From Bacillota bacterium (GTDB lineage Bacteria; Bacillota; Clostridia; Acetivibrionales; JANLFN01): DNA of 64,000 bases. Each line of letters starts with the position of its first letter. Within the stretch, counting starts at the first letter, position 1. A program made the position numbers and the translations under genes. Shown here piece after piece: positions 51,329-60,451 of the stretch. The notes below the pieces were generated by a model, which saw only the letters and a program-made list of their open reading frames with translations, had not been told where the DNA came from and did not search any database. Location: NCBI GenBank assembly GCA_023421675.1, contig JAEZTC010000016.1:237334-301333 (forward strand), read 5' to 3'.

Positions 51329-51985
51329 CTAAAACACAAACATCAAAAGAATTATTGGAAATGCTACATATAAATTCTTTTTGCAGCCAATATAGACTAA
51401 TCCATAAAGCAGCGCGTCAGCAAAAGAAGAAATTCCTTCAGATAAACTTCCTTTTGTAGCAGCATGTATCATTCCCCAGGTTAGTGCAGTAAATATTCCA
51501 CCCCATGGTATACTCTTTTTCCCAAAGAAAATTTCACCCGCTCTTTGAGCAAACACTATCATGAGGACAACTAGAACAGATTCAAATATATAATAGATAT
51601 ACTGGAATATAAATTTTAGCCAGCCGTTATATGTAAATTCCTTGATTATTTTAAATCCGTCCCAGTCAATAATACTTAAGATGATTGAGACAGCAGCAAG
51701 AACAGCACATATCAGCCAGTTTGTCTTGGTCATGGAATTTCTTAATGAAAACATATTATATGAACATTTATTTATAGAAATTTTTATTAGTAATAGCGAT
51801 ATTATGCCCCAAACCAGACAGGTAAGTATCCAATGTGAAATGTTTTCTAAAGTAGAAAAATCATCAGGAAAATGGCCATAAATTAAAGGTTCTATTAAGA
51901 AGAATAGAAGTCCTTCCAAACCAAGCCCTACAAATGCGATTGCGCCAAGACCCAGCAATTTCAAAACACTTTTTGAACTTTCCAT
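51329..51985 (-). CDS. Polytopic membrane protein, possibly a degenerate CPBP-type protease
   Basis: A 218-aa protein with six or seven hydrophobic segments. The second half (AQRAGEIFFGKKSIPWGGIF, ALTWGMIHAATKGSL, GLVYIGCKKNLYVAFPIILL) resembles the CPBP intramembrane protease layout, and the WGMIH could be the His motif. The usual paired Glu (EExxxR) is not present, so activity is doubtful. It converges on the DJ-1 gene. Confidence 0.55.
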   Translation of the reverse strand: MESSKSVLKLLGLGAIAFVGLGLEGLLFFLIEPLIYGHFPDDFSTLENISHWILTCLVWGIISLLLIKISINKCSYNMFSLRNSMTKTNWLICAVLAAVSIILSIIDWDGFKIIKEFTYNGWLKFIFQYIYYIFESVLVVLMIVFAQRAGEIFFGKKSIPWGGIFTALTWGMIHAATKGSLSEGISSFADALLYGLVYIGCKKNLYVAFPIILLMFVF

Positions 51986-52142
51986 TTATATATACCCATT
52001 TCCTTTATAGGATAAATTAAATATAGATAGTTTACGTAATGGTAATTTTATCATTTGCAAAGTGTGCAGTAAAGCTGATATCGTATATAAATTTCATAAA
52101 AATTAATAATATGTTTACCTATTTGATATAAACAAATTGCCT

Positions 52143-52171
52143 TTGATATTTGCAATAAGAGATAATATAAT
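52143..52171 (+). promoter_or_regulatory. Sigma-A promoter of def
   Basis: TTGATA (52143-52148) and TATAAT (52166-52171) are spaced 17 bp. The remaining AT-rich spacer from 51986 shows nothing else. Confidence 0.8.
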
Positions 52172-52201
52172 TATAATATCAGTTAAATTTGGAGGTTCAT
52201 A

Positions 52202-52657
52202 ATGGCATTAAGAATAATTCGGACTGTTGGCGATGATGTTTTGAGAAAAACATGCAGGGAAGTGGATGATGTAGATGATCGTATCCGTAAGCTGCTTTCA
52301 GATATGGCTGAAACCATGTATAATACAAAAAATGGTGCGGGCCTTGCTGCTCCGCAGATTGGAATATTAAAAAGGCTTGTTGTAATTGATATGGGTGATG
52401 GTTTGGTAAACCTGGTTAATCCTAAAATTATAGATATGAGTGGAAATCACGAGGTTTTAGAGGGTTGCCTGAGTGTTCCCGGAAGATGGGGAAAGGTTAA
52501 ACGGCCGAAAAAGGTAAAGGTTAAGGCTTTAAATGAGAAAGGTGAGGAAGTACTAATCAGTGCGGATGGCGAATATGCCAAGTGCCTTTGCCATGAGATA
52601 GACCACCTCGACGGTATATTGTTTATAGACAAGGTAATAGAGTATGTTGATTTTTAG
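52202..52657 (+). CDS. def: Peptide deformylase
   Basis: A 151-aa metalloenzyme removing the N-formyl group from new proteins. All three motifs are intact: GAGLAAPQIG (about 44), EGCLSVPG (about 87, metal Cys) and CHEIDHLDG (about 130, metal His pair and Glu). GGAGG lies eight bases before the ATG. It has its own promoter and terminator and is not next to fmt here. The last 60 bp are duplicated as a relic at 55687. Confidence 0.96.
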   Translation: MALRIIRTVGDDVLRKTCREVDDVDDRIRKLLSDMAETMYNTKNGAGLAAPQIGILKRLVVIDMGDGLVNLVNPKIIDMSGNHEVLEGCLSVPGRWGKVKRPKKVKVKALNEKGEEVLISADGEYAKCLCHEIDHLDGILFIDKVIEYVDF

Positions 52658-52691
52658 ATTGAATAAACCGAACATTCACTTAAACTACCAC

Positions 52692-52726
52692 AAAATATCC
52701 TTCCATGGTGAAGGGTATTTTTTTGT
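52692..52726 (+). terminator. Intrinsic terminator after def
   Basis: AATATCCTTC and GAAGGGTATT pair with one wobble around CATGGT, followed by T6. Confidence 0.88.
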
Positions 52727-52816
52727 GCATTATTAATATTTATATATACAAATAAATTAAACATATGTATACTAAAAGACCATTGGTGGACTTATAAAAA
52801 AGGAGAGAATTTAGTT

Positions 52817-54220
52817 ATGAAAAAGAAATTTATTAATGTATTACTGCTGGGGTTGGTTCTTGGAATAATTTTTTCTATTCCTGTCTTAGCCATGGGAGTT
52901 TCAGACGATACTTCAAATTCACTTGAAGGTAAAGCTGTAGTAAATGCAAAAGTTGATTTTGGAGCAACTGGAGATGGCTTAAATGATGACACTCAAGCTT
53001 TGCAAAATGCTTTCAATTATTGTTCCCTGAACCACACAACATTATTTATACCAAATGGAAAATACTTATTTACAAATCTTCATATGGATGATTCTTTTAA
53101 TCTTGAAGGTGAAAACCGGTATTACACTGAATTAAAGTCAATAGGAACAAGTGGTGCTGCATTGGATTTGTCAGGGAGATCAGGTGTCACTTTAAGTAAT
53201 TTTACTATAGAGAGTGCCGGAATTATTAAAGGTATATCTGAAGCCCTGGATTATGGCATAAAGATTGATTCGGATAGTTCGGGCTCATTTTCAGAAAACA
53301 TTAAAATAAGCAATGTAGAAGTCAAAAACCTGAGAAAAGAAAATACGGTAGGATGCTATGTTAACAATGTAAAAATGCTTGATTGCAATAACTCATCTTT
53401 CCATACACTTAACGGGAGTGCTTTTAAAATTAGCGGAACATCTTCAAATGCAGGTGTATACAATTTCAGGGTAGTATTATTCGGTAATCAGTTGAGCGGA
53501 AAGTATGGATTGGAAATTATGGACGGTTCTAATATAGATTCGATTGCTTTTGAAGGCTGCTACTTTGGAGGAACTAAATCTGCTGAGAAAATAGGCGGGA
53601 ATTCAAACGTTGCGTCGGTCATACACAATGGATGTCACTATGAAAACAGGACACAAGGTGAAACACAGCTTGTTGAGGTGGTAAATGATGCAAATTCAAG
53701 TATTTCGGGTTTGAGATGGAATAGTTGTACATTTGTCGGCTTTGGAGCCTGTAAAAATGCTTTCAGTTTTGCACCCGACGGTACATATAAAGCTATTGAC
53801 ATAGTAGATTGTGAATTCAATAATATTCTTTCATCAGGCTATGTTATAAACAACACTTCAAGCAGATTTACAGATTGTGAACTTAAAATTGCATTGTGTG
53901 TTTCAACAAGACCCAATATTTTCTCTGGACCAATATTTGTTGATAATGACGAATGGGTAGGAGGATGGACATACACTGATGTTTTTACTGATTTTAAAAG
54001 CGGTCTTAAACTCAATGGTTCCAAAGTTTCAGCCTCAACGAAGATGCCAAGCACAGGCAGATATAGTGCAGGCGATTTTGTATATAATGTTGCTCCTCCT
54101 GAAGAATCAGGTGATCCGGGCAGCAAATATATTGTTGAAGGTTGGAAACGTGTTACAAATGGAAGTTCTCATGATAAAAATGCAGACTGGCTCGAAATGA
54201 GAGCTTATACCGGAAGGTAA
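52817..54220 (+). CDS. Exported right-handed beta-helix protein (pectate-lyase-3/tailspike-like), copy 1
   Basis: A 467-aa protein with a signal peptide (LLLGLVLGIIFSIPVLAMG). The N-terminal part has the Pectate_lyase_3 opening VDFGATGDGLNDDTQALQNA, then repeating short beta-strand turns typical of a parallel beta-helix (LSNFTIESAG, GCYFGGTKSAEKIG). The C-terminus (YIVEGWKRVTNG...NADWLEMRAYTG) resembles the end domain of tail-fibre and spike proteins. It may bind or cut cell-surface or plant polysaccharide; the catalytic residues are not evident. AAAGGAGAG precedes the ATG. It is the first of a tandem pair. Confidence 0.75.
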   Translation: MKKKFINVLLLGLVLGIIFSIPVLAMGVSDDTSNSLEGKAVVNAKVDFGATGDGLNDDTQALQNAFNYCSLNHTTLFIPNGKYLFTNLHMDDSFNLEGENRYYTELKSIGTSGAALDLSGRSGVTLSNFTIESAGIIKGISEALDYGIKIDSDSSGSFSENIKISNVEVKNLRKENTVGCYVNNVKMLDCNNSSFHTLNGSAFKISGTSSNAGVYNFRVVLFGNQLSGKYGLEIMDGSNIDSIAFEGCYFGGTKSAEKIGGNSNVASVIHNGCHYENRTQGETQLVEVVNDANSSISGLRWNSCTFVGFGACKNAFSFAPDGTYKAIDIVDCEFNNILSSGYVINNTSSRFTDCELKIALCVSTRPNIFSGPIFVDNDEWVGGWTYTDVFTDFKSGLKLNGSKVSASTKMPSTGRYSAGDFVYNVAPPEESGDPGSKYIVEGWKRVTNGSSHDKNADWLEMRAYTGR

Positions 54221-54251
54221 ATAGTTTAATCGGTGAAAAGAGGGAGCCTCT

Positions 54252-55667
54252 ATGAAAAATCTAAAGTTTTATCAAGTACTTTCTATCGGGATAGCTATTG
54301 GAGTTCTTATAATGTGTATGTCAGTACCTGTATATGCATATATGTTTAATAGTCAGCGAGTTCAAGATTGCTATTTAAATATTAAAACAGATTTTAATAC
54401 CAAGGCTGTAGGAGATGGAGTTAATGATGATACAACAGCCTTCCAGGAAGCTTTTGCCATATGTGCCAGTACTCATCAGGGATTATATATACCTGCAGGT
54501 ACTTACCTTGTTTCAAACTTAAGTATGAACGATTTATTCAACATAAAGGGTGATGGCTGCAATAATACATTTTTAAAGTCAAATGGAACAAGTGGAGCCT
54601 CTATTTATATTAGGGGAAAATTAAGAGTAAAAATTTCCGATTTTACAATTATAAGTGCTGGTGAAGGAGAAGCTCTTGATTATGGTATAAAGGTAGATTC
54701 TGCATTAAGGTCAAATTATCCGGGTATGATGAATTTTGAGAATATCAAAGTAATGGGACTGCAAAAAGAAAATGCAACAGCATTCTATACCGATGACTGC
54801 AGCCATCTCGGGTTTGATAACTGCAGTTTCAGCACTAATAATGGTACTGCCTTTAAAATTGAAGGGACAAACTATAATACAGGGGTATTTAACTTTAAAA
54901 GCTGCCGTTTTGGCAATCCTGAAACTGATAAATATGGTATGGAAGTTAAAAACGGTCCGGCAATTGATTCCATTTCGTTTGAAAGCTGTTACTTTGGAGG
55001 TAAAATTTCCGCAGAAAAGATCGGGAGTGGAAACAACATGGTGAGAACTATAGTCCATTCTGCATGCAGATATGAAAACTTTAGTAAGGATGATACGCAA
55101 TTAATCGAATTACTGGGTGGCTCAGGGTTTGGCAGTTTGGGAATATCGTGGTATGATTGCACACTGGTTGGAAACGGTGTGTGTAATAATTGCTTTACAT
55201 TCAGAAAAGGCCGCTATTCAGGGATAAGTATTATTGGCTGCAAGTTTGATAATATCAGTCCGGGTGGATGTATTATCAATAATATAGTTGACGGGGCATA
55301 TAGTAACTGCGAGTTTAAAATGGGTACATATATAGGTACATATATTGAAACAACCCCAAAGCTGTTCAGCAATGATGCTGTATTCAGGGATGATGGGGGT
55401 TGGCTTGGAGGGTGGTCGGTTATAGATGAGTATTATGATTTCCAAAAAGGTTTGAAAATAGGCGGAGCCAGAATAACTACATCCAAATCAAAGCCTGCAT
55501 ATGGACATTTTGAACCGGGAGATATTGTATATAATTCCGATATACCGGTAGTAAAAATATCAAATAACAAGAAATATTTTGTGAAGGGGTGGAAGCGGGT
55601 AACAAGCGGAAACAGCAATGTTTTAAATGTTGACTGGTTGGAAATGAGGTCATACATAGGAAGCTAA
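54252..55667 (+). CDS. Exported beta-helix protein, copy 2
   Basis: A 471-aa paralogue of the gene before it, 31 bp downstream with no terminator between, so the two form one operon. It shares the opening pattern (VGDGVNDDTTAFQEAF), the central ESCYFGGKISAEKIG and the ending GWKRVTSGNS...NVDWLEMRSYIG. The signal peptide is IGIAIGVLIMCMSVPVYAY. Divergence between copies is spread over the whole length, so the duplication is not recent. Ligand unknown. Confidence 0.75.
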   Translation: MKNLKFYQVLSIGIAIGVLIMCMSVPVYAYMFNSQRVQDCYLNIKTDFNTKAVGDGVNDDTTAFQEAFAICASTHQGLYIPAGTYLVSNLSMNDLFNIKGDGCNNTFLKSNGTSGASIYIRGKLRVKISDFTIISAGEGEALDYGIKVDSALRSNYPGMMNFENIKVMGLQKENATAFYTDDCSHLGFDNCSFSTNNGTAFKIEGTNYNTGVFNFKSCRFGNPETDKYGMEVKNGPAIDSISFESCYFGGKISAEKIGSGNNMVRTIVHSACRYENFSKDDTQLIELLGGSGFGSLGISWYDCTLVGNGVCNNCFTFRKGRYSGISIIGCKFDNISPGGCIINNIVDGAYSNCEFKMGTYIGTYIETTPKLFSNDAVFRDDGGWLGGWSVIDEYYDFQKGLKIGGARITTSKSKPAYGHFEPGDIVYNSDIPVVKISNNKKYFVKGWKRVTSGNSNVLNVDWLEMRSYIGS

Positions 55668-55686
55668 ATTAAATAATTTTCCCTGG

Positions 55687-55746
55687 GACAGACCATCTTG
55701 ATGGATATTGTTTATAGACAAGGTAATAGAATATGTAGATTTTTAA
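55687..55746 (+). pseudogene. Relic of the 3' end of def
   Basis: These 60 bases match the last 60 of def (HEIDHLDG...IEYVDF stop) with about seven substitutions and one missing base. Several differences are at synonymous third positions (CAC/CAT, CTC/CTT, GAC/GAT), so the relic seems to come from a def gene that evolved under selection before being broken. With the intact def it flanks the two beta-helix genes. Confidence 0.8.
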
Positions 55747-55762
55747 TTTTATTTCAAAATAA

Positions 55763-55791
55763 TTGTATAAAAGGGGTTATCGTGGTATAAT
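55763..55791 (+). promoter_or_regulatory. Sigma-A promoter of the T-box-pheST operon
   Basis: TTGTAT (55763-55768) and TATAAT (55786-55791) are spaced 17 bp. Confidence 0.75.
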
Positions 55792-55804
55792 AATTGAAAT
55801 AAAA

Positions 55805-56071
55805 AAGTTAAAAGCAATGAAGGAGAAAAGTAGACGGAAAAGTTTTTAAAGAGAGAAAGTGCCCCGGCTGAAAGCACTTTTAACAAACAAACCGTTGAAG
55901 TTCCCTCTGGAGCTGCATCCTGAACCTTTAGTAGGAGATGCCGGAGCGAAACCGTTAATTAAGAGACAATGAACCTTGGGGGGAGTTGTTTTTAAGAGTT
56001 TGCATAATAGCAAAAAGTTAGGTGGTACCGCGGAGAATACCTTCGTCCTTGTGTTGGACGGAGGTTTTTTA
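55805..56071 (+). promoter_or_regulatory. Phenylalanine T-box riboswitch with terminator
   Basis: Stem I begins near 55820 with AGAGAGAAAG; the specifier codon TTC lies at 55901-55903 in GAAGTTCCCTCT, which reads tRNA-Phe and is followed by the usual CUCU. The T-box core GTTAGGTGGTACCGCGG is at 56017-56033; its TGGT can pair with the ACCA end of uncharged tRNA. The competing terminator is CCTTCGTCC/GGACGGAGG (56040-56064) with T6. Uncharged tRNA-Phe should therefore switch on pheS-pheT. Confidence 0.95.
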
Positions 56072-56128
56072 TTTTATTTAAGGTTATCAAATTTATTTAA
56101 TATATAGATCAGGAGAAGGAGGATTTTT

Positions 56129-57148
56129 ATGAAAGAGCAATTGAACAATATAAAAGTACAGGCTGAGAAAGAATTGGCATCAGTAGACGGAATGCCTGAA
56201 CTCGAAAACCTCAGAGTTAAGTATCTTGGTAAAAAGGGAGAGCTGACAACTGTATTAAGAGGGATGGGAAGCCTGTCAGCAGAGGAAAGGCCGCTAATAG
56301 GCCAGTTGGCAAATGAGGTCAGAGGCTTTATTGAAAACAAACTTGATGAAACAAAAAAAACCCTGATGAATAATGAAAGAAACATAAAACTTCAGAAAGA
56401 AGTCATAGACGTTACTATGCCTGGAAAAAGAACGCAGCTTGGAACAAGGCATCCACTTACTATGATAATTGATGAGGTAAAGGATATGTTCATAGGAATG
56501 GGTTATGAAATAGCAGAAGGCCCCGAGGTTGAACTTGACTATTATAATTTTGAAGCCTTGAACATTCCTAAAAATCACCCGGCAAGAGATGTACAGGATA
56601 CTTTCTATATAAATGAAAATATTGTTTTGAGGTCACAGACTTCTCCAGTACAGGTAAGAGTTATGGAAAAACAAAAGCCACCTATAAAGGTTATATGCCC
56701 CGGCAGAGTTTTCCGTTCTGATGCGGTTGACGCTACACACTCACCAATATTCCACCAAATAGAAGGCCTTGTTGTAGATAAGGGAATAACAATGGGTGAT
56801 CTGGTAGGAACACTCCAGATGTTTGCTAAAGGCTTGTTCGGTGAGGATACCAAAATACGATTAAGACCTCATCACTTCCCATTTACCGAACCTAGTGCAG
56901 AGGTTGACGTGTCGTGTTGGACATGCGGAGGAAAAGGCTGTAGGGTTTGTAAAAATGAAGGCTGGATTGAAATACTTGGAGCAGGTATGGTTCACCCTAA
57001 AGTTCTTGAAACATGCGGAATAGACCCTGAAATATATAGTGGTTTTGCATTCGGAATAGGTGCAGAACGAGTAGCAATGAGAAGATTTAACATTGACGAT
57101 ATGAGAATGCTTTATGAAAATGATCTGAGATTTTTAAGACAGTTCTAA
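56129..57148 (+). CDS. pheS: Phenylalanyl-tRNA synthetase alpha subunit
   Basis: A 339-aa class II catalytic subunit of the alpha2-beta2 enzyme. An N-terminal coiled coil (1-100) is followed by motif 1 (HPLTMIIDEVKDMF), motif 2 (VICPGRVFRSDAVDATHSP) and motif 3 (GIGAERVAMRRF), with FTEPSAEVDVSC in between. It is preceded by the Phe T-box and AGAAGGAGG and followed by pheT after 28 bp. Confidence 0.98.
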   Translation: MKEQLNNIKVQAEKELASVDGMPELENLRVKYLGKKGELTTVLRGMGSLSAEERPLIGQLANEVRGFIENKLDETKKTLMNNERNIKLQKEVIDVTMPGKRTQLGTRHPLTMIIDEVKDMFIGMGYEIAEGPEVELDYYNFEALNIPKNHPARDVQDTFYINENIVLRSQTSPVQVRVMEKQKPPIKVICPGRVFRSDAVDATHSPIFHQIEGLVVDKGITMGDLVGTLQMFAKGLFGEDTKIRLRPHHFPFTEPSAEVDVSCWTCGGKGCRVCKNEGWIEILGAGMVHPKVLETCGIDPEIYSGFAFGIGAERVAMRRFNIDDMRMLYENDLRFLRQF

Positions 57149-57176
57149 TATAAAGGATGAGGAAAGGAGAGTTATT

Positions 57177-59573
57177 ATGAAGGTACCGATAAGTTGGCTT
57201 AAGGATTATGTTGATATAAATGTTGAAACTAAGGAACTTGCAGATGCTTTAACAATGTCAGGTTCAAAGGTTGAAGAAGTTTTGGAGCTTGGAGCTGAGA
57301 TTACAAAGGTGGTTGTTGGAAAAATACTTTCCATTGAAAAGCATCCCAATGCTGATAAACTCCAAATCACACAGGTTGATGTGGGTGCAGAGACAATACA
57401 GGTTGTTACGGGTGCCCAAAACATCAGTGAAGGGGACTATATTCCGGTAGCACTCGTAGGTTCTACACTCCCTGGTGATATAAAAATATCAAAGGGTAAA
57501 TTAAGGGGAGTAGAATCATGCGGGATGATGTGTTCCGGTAAGGAATTGAACCTTACTGAAGAAGATTACCCTGGAGCAGGTGTAAATGGGATTCTCATAC
57601 TTGAAAAAGATTTACCGTTAGGAAAAGACGTAAAAGAGGTACTTGGGATAGGCGATACTGTAATTGATTTTGAAATAACCTCCAATAGACCGGATTGTCT
57701 GAGTGTTTATGGAATGGCAAGAGAAACTGCGGTTACTATTGGTACACCGCTTAAAAAACTATCTGTTTCAGTAAAGGAAGAAGCAGGTGAAGATGTAAAC
57801 AAGTATGCGTCTGTTGAAGTAAGGGATAAAGACCTTTGCCCTAGATATGCAGCAAGGGTTGTGAAGGATATTAAGATAGAACCATCACCCAGGTGGATGA
57901 GAGACAGACTTAAAGCTGCTGGTGTACGTCCTATAAATAACATAGTTGATATTACAAACTATGTAATGCTTGAGTTGGGCCAGCCAATGCATGCTTTTGA
58001 CCTGGAATTCCTCAAATCAAAGAAGATTGTTGTAAGAAGAGCAAATGATGGAGAAATTATAAAAACTCTTGATGATCAGGATAGAAAGCTTGATTCTGAT
58101 ATGCTTGTTATAGCAGATGGAGAAAGACCTGTTGCTGTTGCTGGTGTAATGGGAGGAGCAAACTCTGAAATTAACCAGGATACAAAAACAATACTGTTTG
58201 AGTCAGCTAATTTTAACGGTGTTTCGGTAAGACTTACAGCTAAGAAGCTTGGAATGAGGACAGAAGCGTCAAGCCGTTTTGAAAAGGGATTGGATGTTGA
58301 AAATTGTATAACAGCTGTAGACAGAGCAGCACAGCTTATTGAAATGCTAGGTGCAGGAAAGGTATGCAAGGGTATAATAGACTGCTATCCTGAAAAACAG
58401 CCTGCTAGAACCATACAGTTGAGACCTGACAGGATAAACAGCCTTATTGGCAACGCAACAATCACTGCTGAATACATGGTAAAAACATTGAGGGAGCTTG
58501 AATTCAGTGTTGATGAAAAGACAATGGCTGTAACTGTTCCAAGCTTCAGAGCTGATGTTGAACGTGAGGCCGATATTGTTGAAGAAATTGCAAGATTTTA
58601 CGGCTATAACAACATAGAAGCAACGCTGCTCTCGGGTAAAGCTGCTACAATAGGTAAGAAGAGCTTTAAACAGAGCATAGAGGATATTATAAAAAATACA
58701 ATGGTCTCATGTGGGTTATCCGAAATTTACACTTATTCATTTACAAGCCCCAAGGTGTTCAATCTGCTTAATCTTCCGGAAAACAGTGAACTGCGTAAGG
58801 CTGTTGTAATCTCAAACCCTCTTGGTGAGGATTACAGCATAATGAGAACTACAACCGTTCCAGATATGCTCGAAGTAATAAGCACAAATTATAACAGAAG
58901 GGTAGAAGAGGGAAAGCTCTTTGAAATGTCCCACATATACCTTCCGAAGAACACTGAAGCAGGTGAGTTGCCTTATGAGAAGCCCATACTTACATTAGGT
59001 ATGTTCGGTAAGCTTGATTTTTATGACATGAAGGGAACTGTAGAAGAACTTCTTGATATGCTTGGAATAACAAATTATGAAATTATTCCTGAAAAGGATT
59101 CTATAATTTATCACCCAGGAAGAACCGCAGCACTTATTATTAATGGCAAAAAAGCAGGTATATTCGGAGAACTGCACCCTGATATTGTTGAAAAGGCGGA
59201 AGTTCCTGAACGTACATTAATAGGTGAAATAAGCATAGAGGAACTTATTAATAATGCATCAATGACTCCGGAATATCAGCCATTGCCGAAGTTCCCTGCA
59301 GTAACAAGAGATATTGCAATGCTTATTAAGGATGAAGTACTTGTAAAACAGATTGAAGACATTATCAAACAGCGTGGCGGTAAGATTCTTGAAAGCATTA
59401 AGCTGTTCGATGTTTATAAAGGCAAGCAAATTCCTGAGGGTATGAAGAGTGTTGCTTATTCAATAAGCTTCAGGGCATCAGATAGGACTCTTACTGACGA
59501 AGAAGTGAATAAGTCCATGAGTAAGATTTTAACCGGCCTTAAGGAAAATCTTGATGCACAGTTAAGAGAGTGA
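57177..59573 (+). CDS. pheT: Phenylalanyl-tRNA synthetase beta subunit
   Basis: A 798-aa chain with, in order, the EMAP-type tRNA-binding domain (about 40-150, IEKHPNADKLQITQVDVG), the B3/B4 editing domain, the B5 domain, the pseudo-catalytic core and a C-terminal FDX-ACB anticodon domain (FPAVTRDIAMLIKDEV). Editing of mischarged tyrosine is expected in this subunit. AAAGGAGAG lies before the ATG. Length is normal. Confidence 0.98.
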   Translation: MKVPISWLKDYVDINVETKELADALTMSGSKVEEVLELGAEITKVVVGKILSIEKHPNADKLQITQVDVGAETIQVVTGAQNISEGDYIPVALVGSTLPGDIKISKGKLRGVESCGMMCSGKELNLTEEDYPGAGVNGILILEKDLPLGKDVKEVLGIGDTVIDFEITSNRPDCLSVYGMARETAVTIGTPLKKLSVSVKEEAGEDVNKYASVEVRDKDLCPRYAARVVKDIKIEPSPRWMRDRLKAAGVRPINNIVDITNYVMLELGQPMHAFDLEFLKSKKIVVRRANDGEIIKTLDDQDRKLDSDMLVIADGERPVAVAGVMGGANSEINQDTKTILFESANFNGVSVRLTAKKLGMRTEASSRFEKGLDVENCITAVDRAAQLIEMLGAGKVCKGIIDCYPEKQPARTIQLRPDRINSLIGNATITAEYMVKTLRELEFSVDEKTMAVTVPSFRADVEREADIVEEIARFYGYNNIEATLLSGKAATIGKKSFKQSIEDIIKNTMVSCGLSEIYTYSFTSPKVFNLLNLPENSELRKAVVISNPLGEDYSIMRTTTVPDMLEVISTNYNRRVEEGKLFEMSHIYLPKNTEAGELPYEKPILTLGMFGKLDFYDMKGTVEELLDMLGITNYEIIPEKDSIIYHPGRTAALIINGKKAGIFGELHPDIVEKAEVPERTLIGEISIEELINNASMTPEYQPLPKFPAVTRDIAMLIKDEVLVKQIEDIIKQRGGKILESIKLFDVYKGKQIPEGMKSVAYSISFRASDRTLTDEEVNKSMSKILTGLKENLDAQLRE

Positions 59574-59648
59574 TTTATCAAAAAAGGGAAGATGGTTTTA
59601 GGTGGGGTGTCGTAGGGACAAAAAGTGAACAGGGCATAAATTCCTATG

Positions 59649-59680
59649 ATGTGGCGGACAGTTTCAGCTGTCTGCCACAA
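59649..59680 (+). terminator. Hairpin after pheT
   Basis: TGTGGCGGACAG and CTGTCTGCCACA pair (one wobble) around TTTCAG. There is no T run behind it. It marks the start of the GC-richer block. Confidence 0.5.
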
Positions 59681-59715
59681 ACCCCATTGACCTACTGTAA
59701 TAGGAGGTGATTGCC

Positions 59716-60438
59716 ATGCTACACATTGCCATCTGCGATGATATGCCACAGGAGCTTGAACGTGCTGGCAGTCTGCTCAAGAAATACGCCTGTGAGCATA
59801 TGCACTATGAAATAAAAATCCAATCTTTCTCCGCCCCTCTGGAACTGCTTACTCATGTGGCGGAAAAGGGCGGCTTTGATGTGTTGCTGCTTGATATATA
59901 TATGCCGGGTATTATCGGTACCGAGGCGGCGCGGGAATTGCGAACTATGGGTGATAAGTGCCAGATTATCTTTCTTACCACATCGCGTGACCATGCGATA
60001 GACGCTTTTTCGCTGGATGCAGCACATTATCTGGTTAAGCCTTATTCCGAAAAGGAGTTCTTTGCCGCGCTTGACAAGGTGATGGATAAGTTAACAAAAA
60101 AAGACGAGGTTTATATTACAGTCAAATCAACCAACGGTATCCACCGCGTTGACTTGAGTAGATTCGTATACTCTGAAACAGATAACCATATGCAAAAATT
60201 ATACTTATCGGACGGCTCTACAATCAGTGTTCGAAAATCCTCAACCGAGCTATATGAATTGCTTGAAGAAGAACCGCGTTTTTACAAATGCGGCAGTACC
60301 TATATCATAAACATGGATTATATCATTGAGCTTACATCCAGAAACGTCGTTTTCTCCACCGGTGCTAAAATCCCGATTCTCAGCCGAAAATACGCGGATT
60401 TCAAAAGACAGTACATGGATTACAGCTGCAGCCGCTGA
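59716..60438 (+). CDS. LytTR-family response regulator (AgrA/ComE-like)
   Basis: A 240-aa two-component regulator. The receiver domain has ICDDMPQELE, the phospho-acceptor Asp in VLLLDIYMPGIIG (about 57) and Lys in LVKPYSEKEF (about 107). The C-terminal LytTR DNA-binding domain runs from about 135 (VYITVKSTNGIHRVDLSRFVY). ATG 59716 has TAGGAGGTGA six bases upstream. It is paired with the kinase gene 13 bp downstream. Codon use is richer in G and C than in the genes to the left. Confidence 0.93.
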   Translation: MLHIAICDDMPQELERAGSLLKKYACEHMHYEIKIQSFSAPLELLTHVAEKGGFDVLLLDIYMPGIIGTEAARELRTMGDKCQIIFLTTSRDHAIDAFSLDAAHYLVKPYSEKEFFAALDKVMDKLTKKDEVYITVKSTNGIHRVDLSRFVYSETDNHMQKLYLSDGSTISVRKSSTELYELLEEEPRFYKCGSTYIINMDYIIELTSRNVVFSTGAKIPILSRKYADFKRQYMDYSCSR

Positions 60439-60451
60439 AAGGGGGAGTCTA

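Noticed and set aside
59649..59680. Strong terminator of pheST
   Set aside because: The hairpin is good but has no T run, so it is reported with low confidence only.
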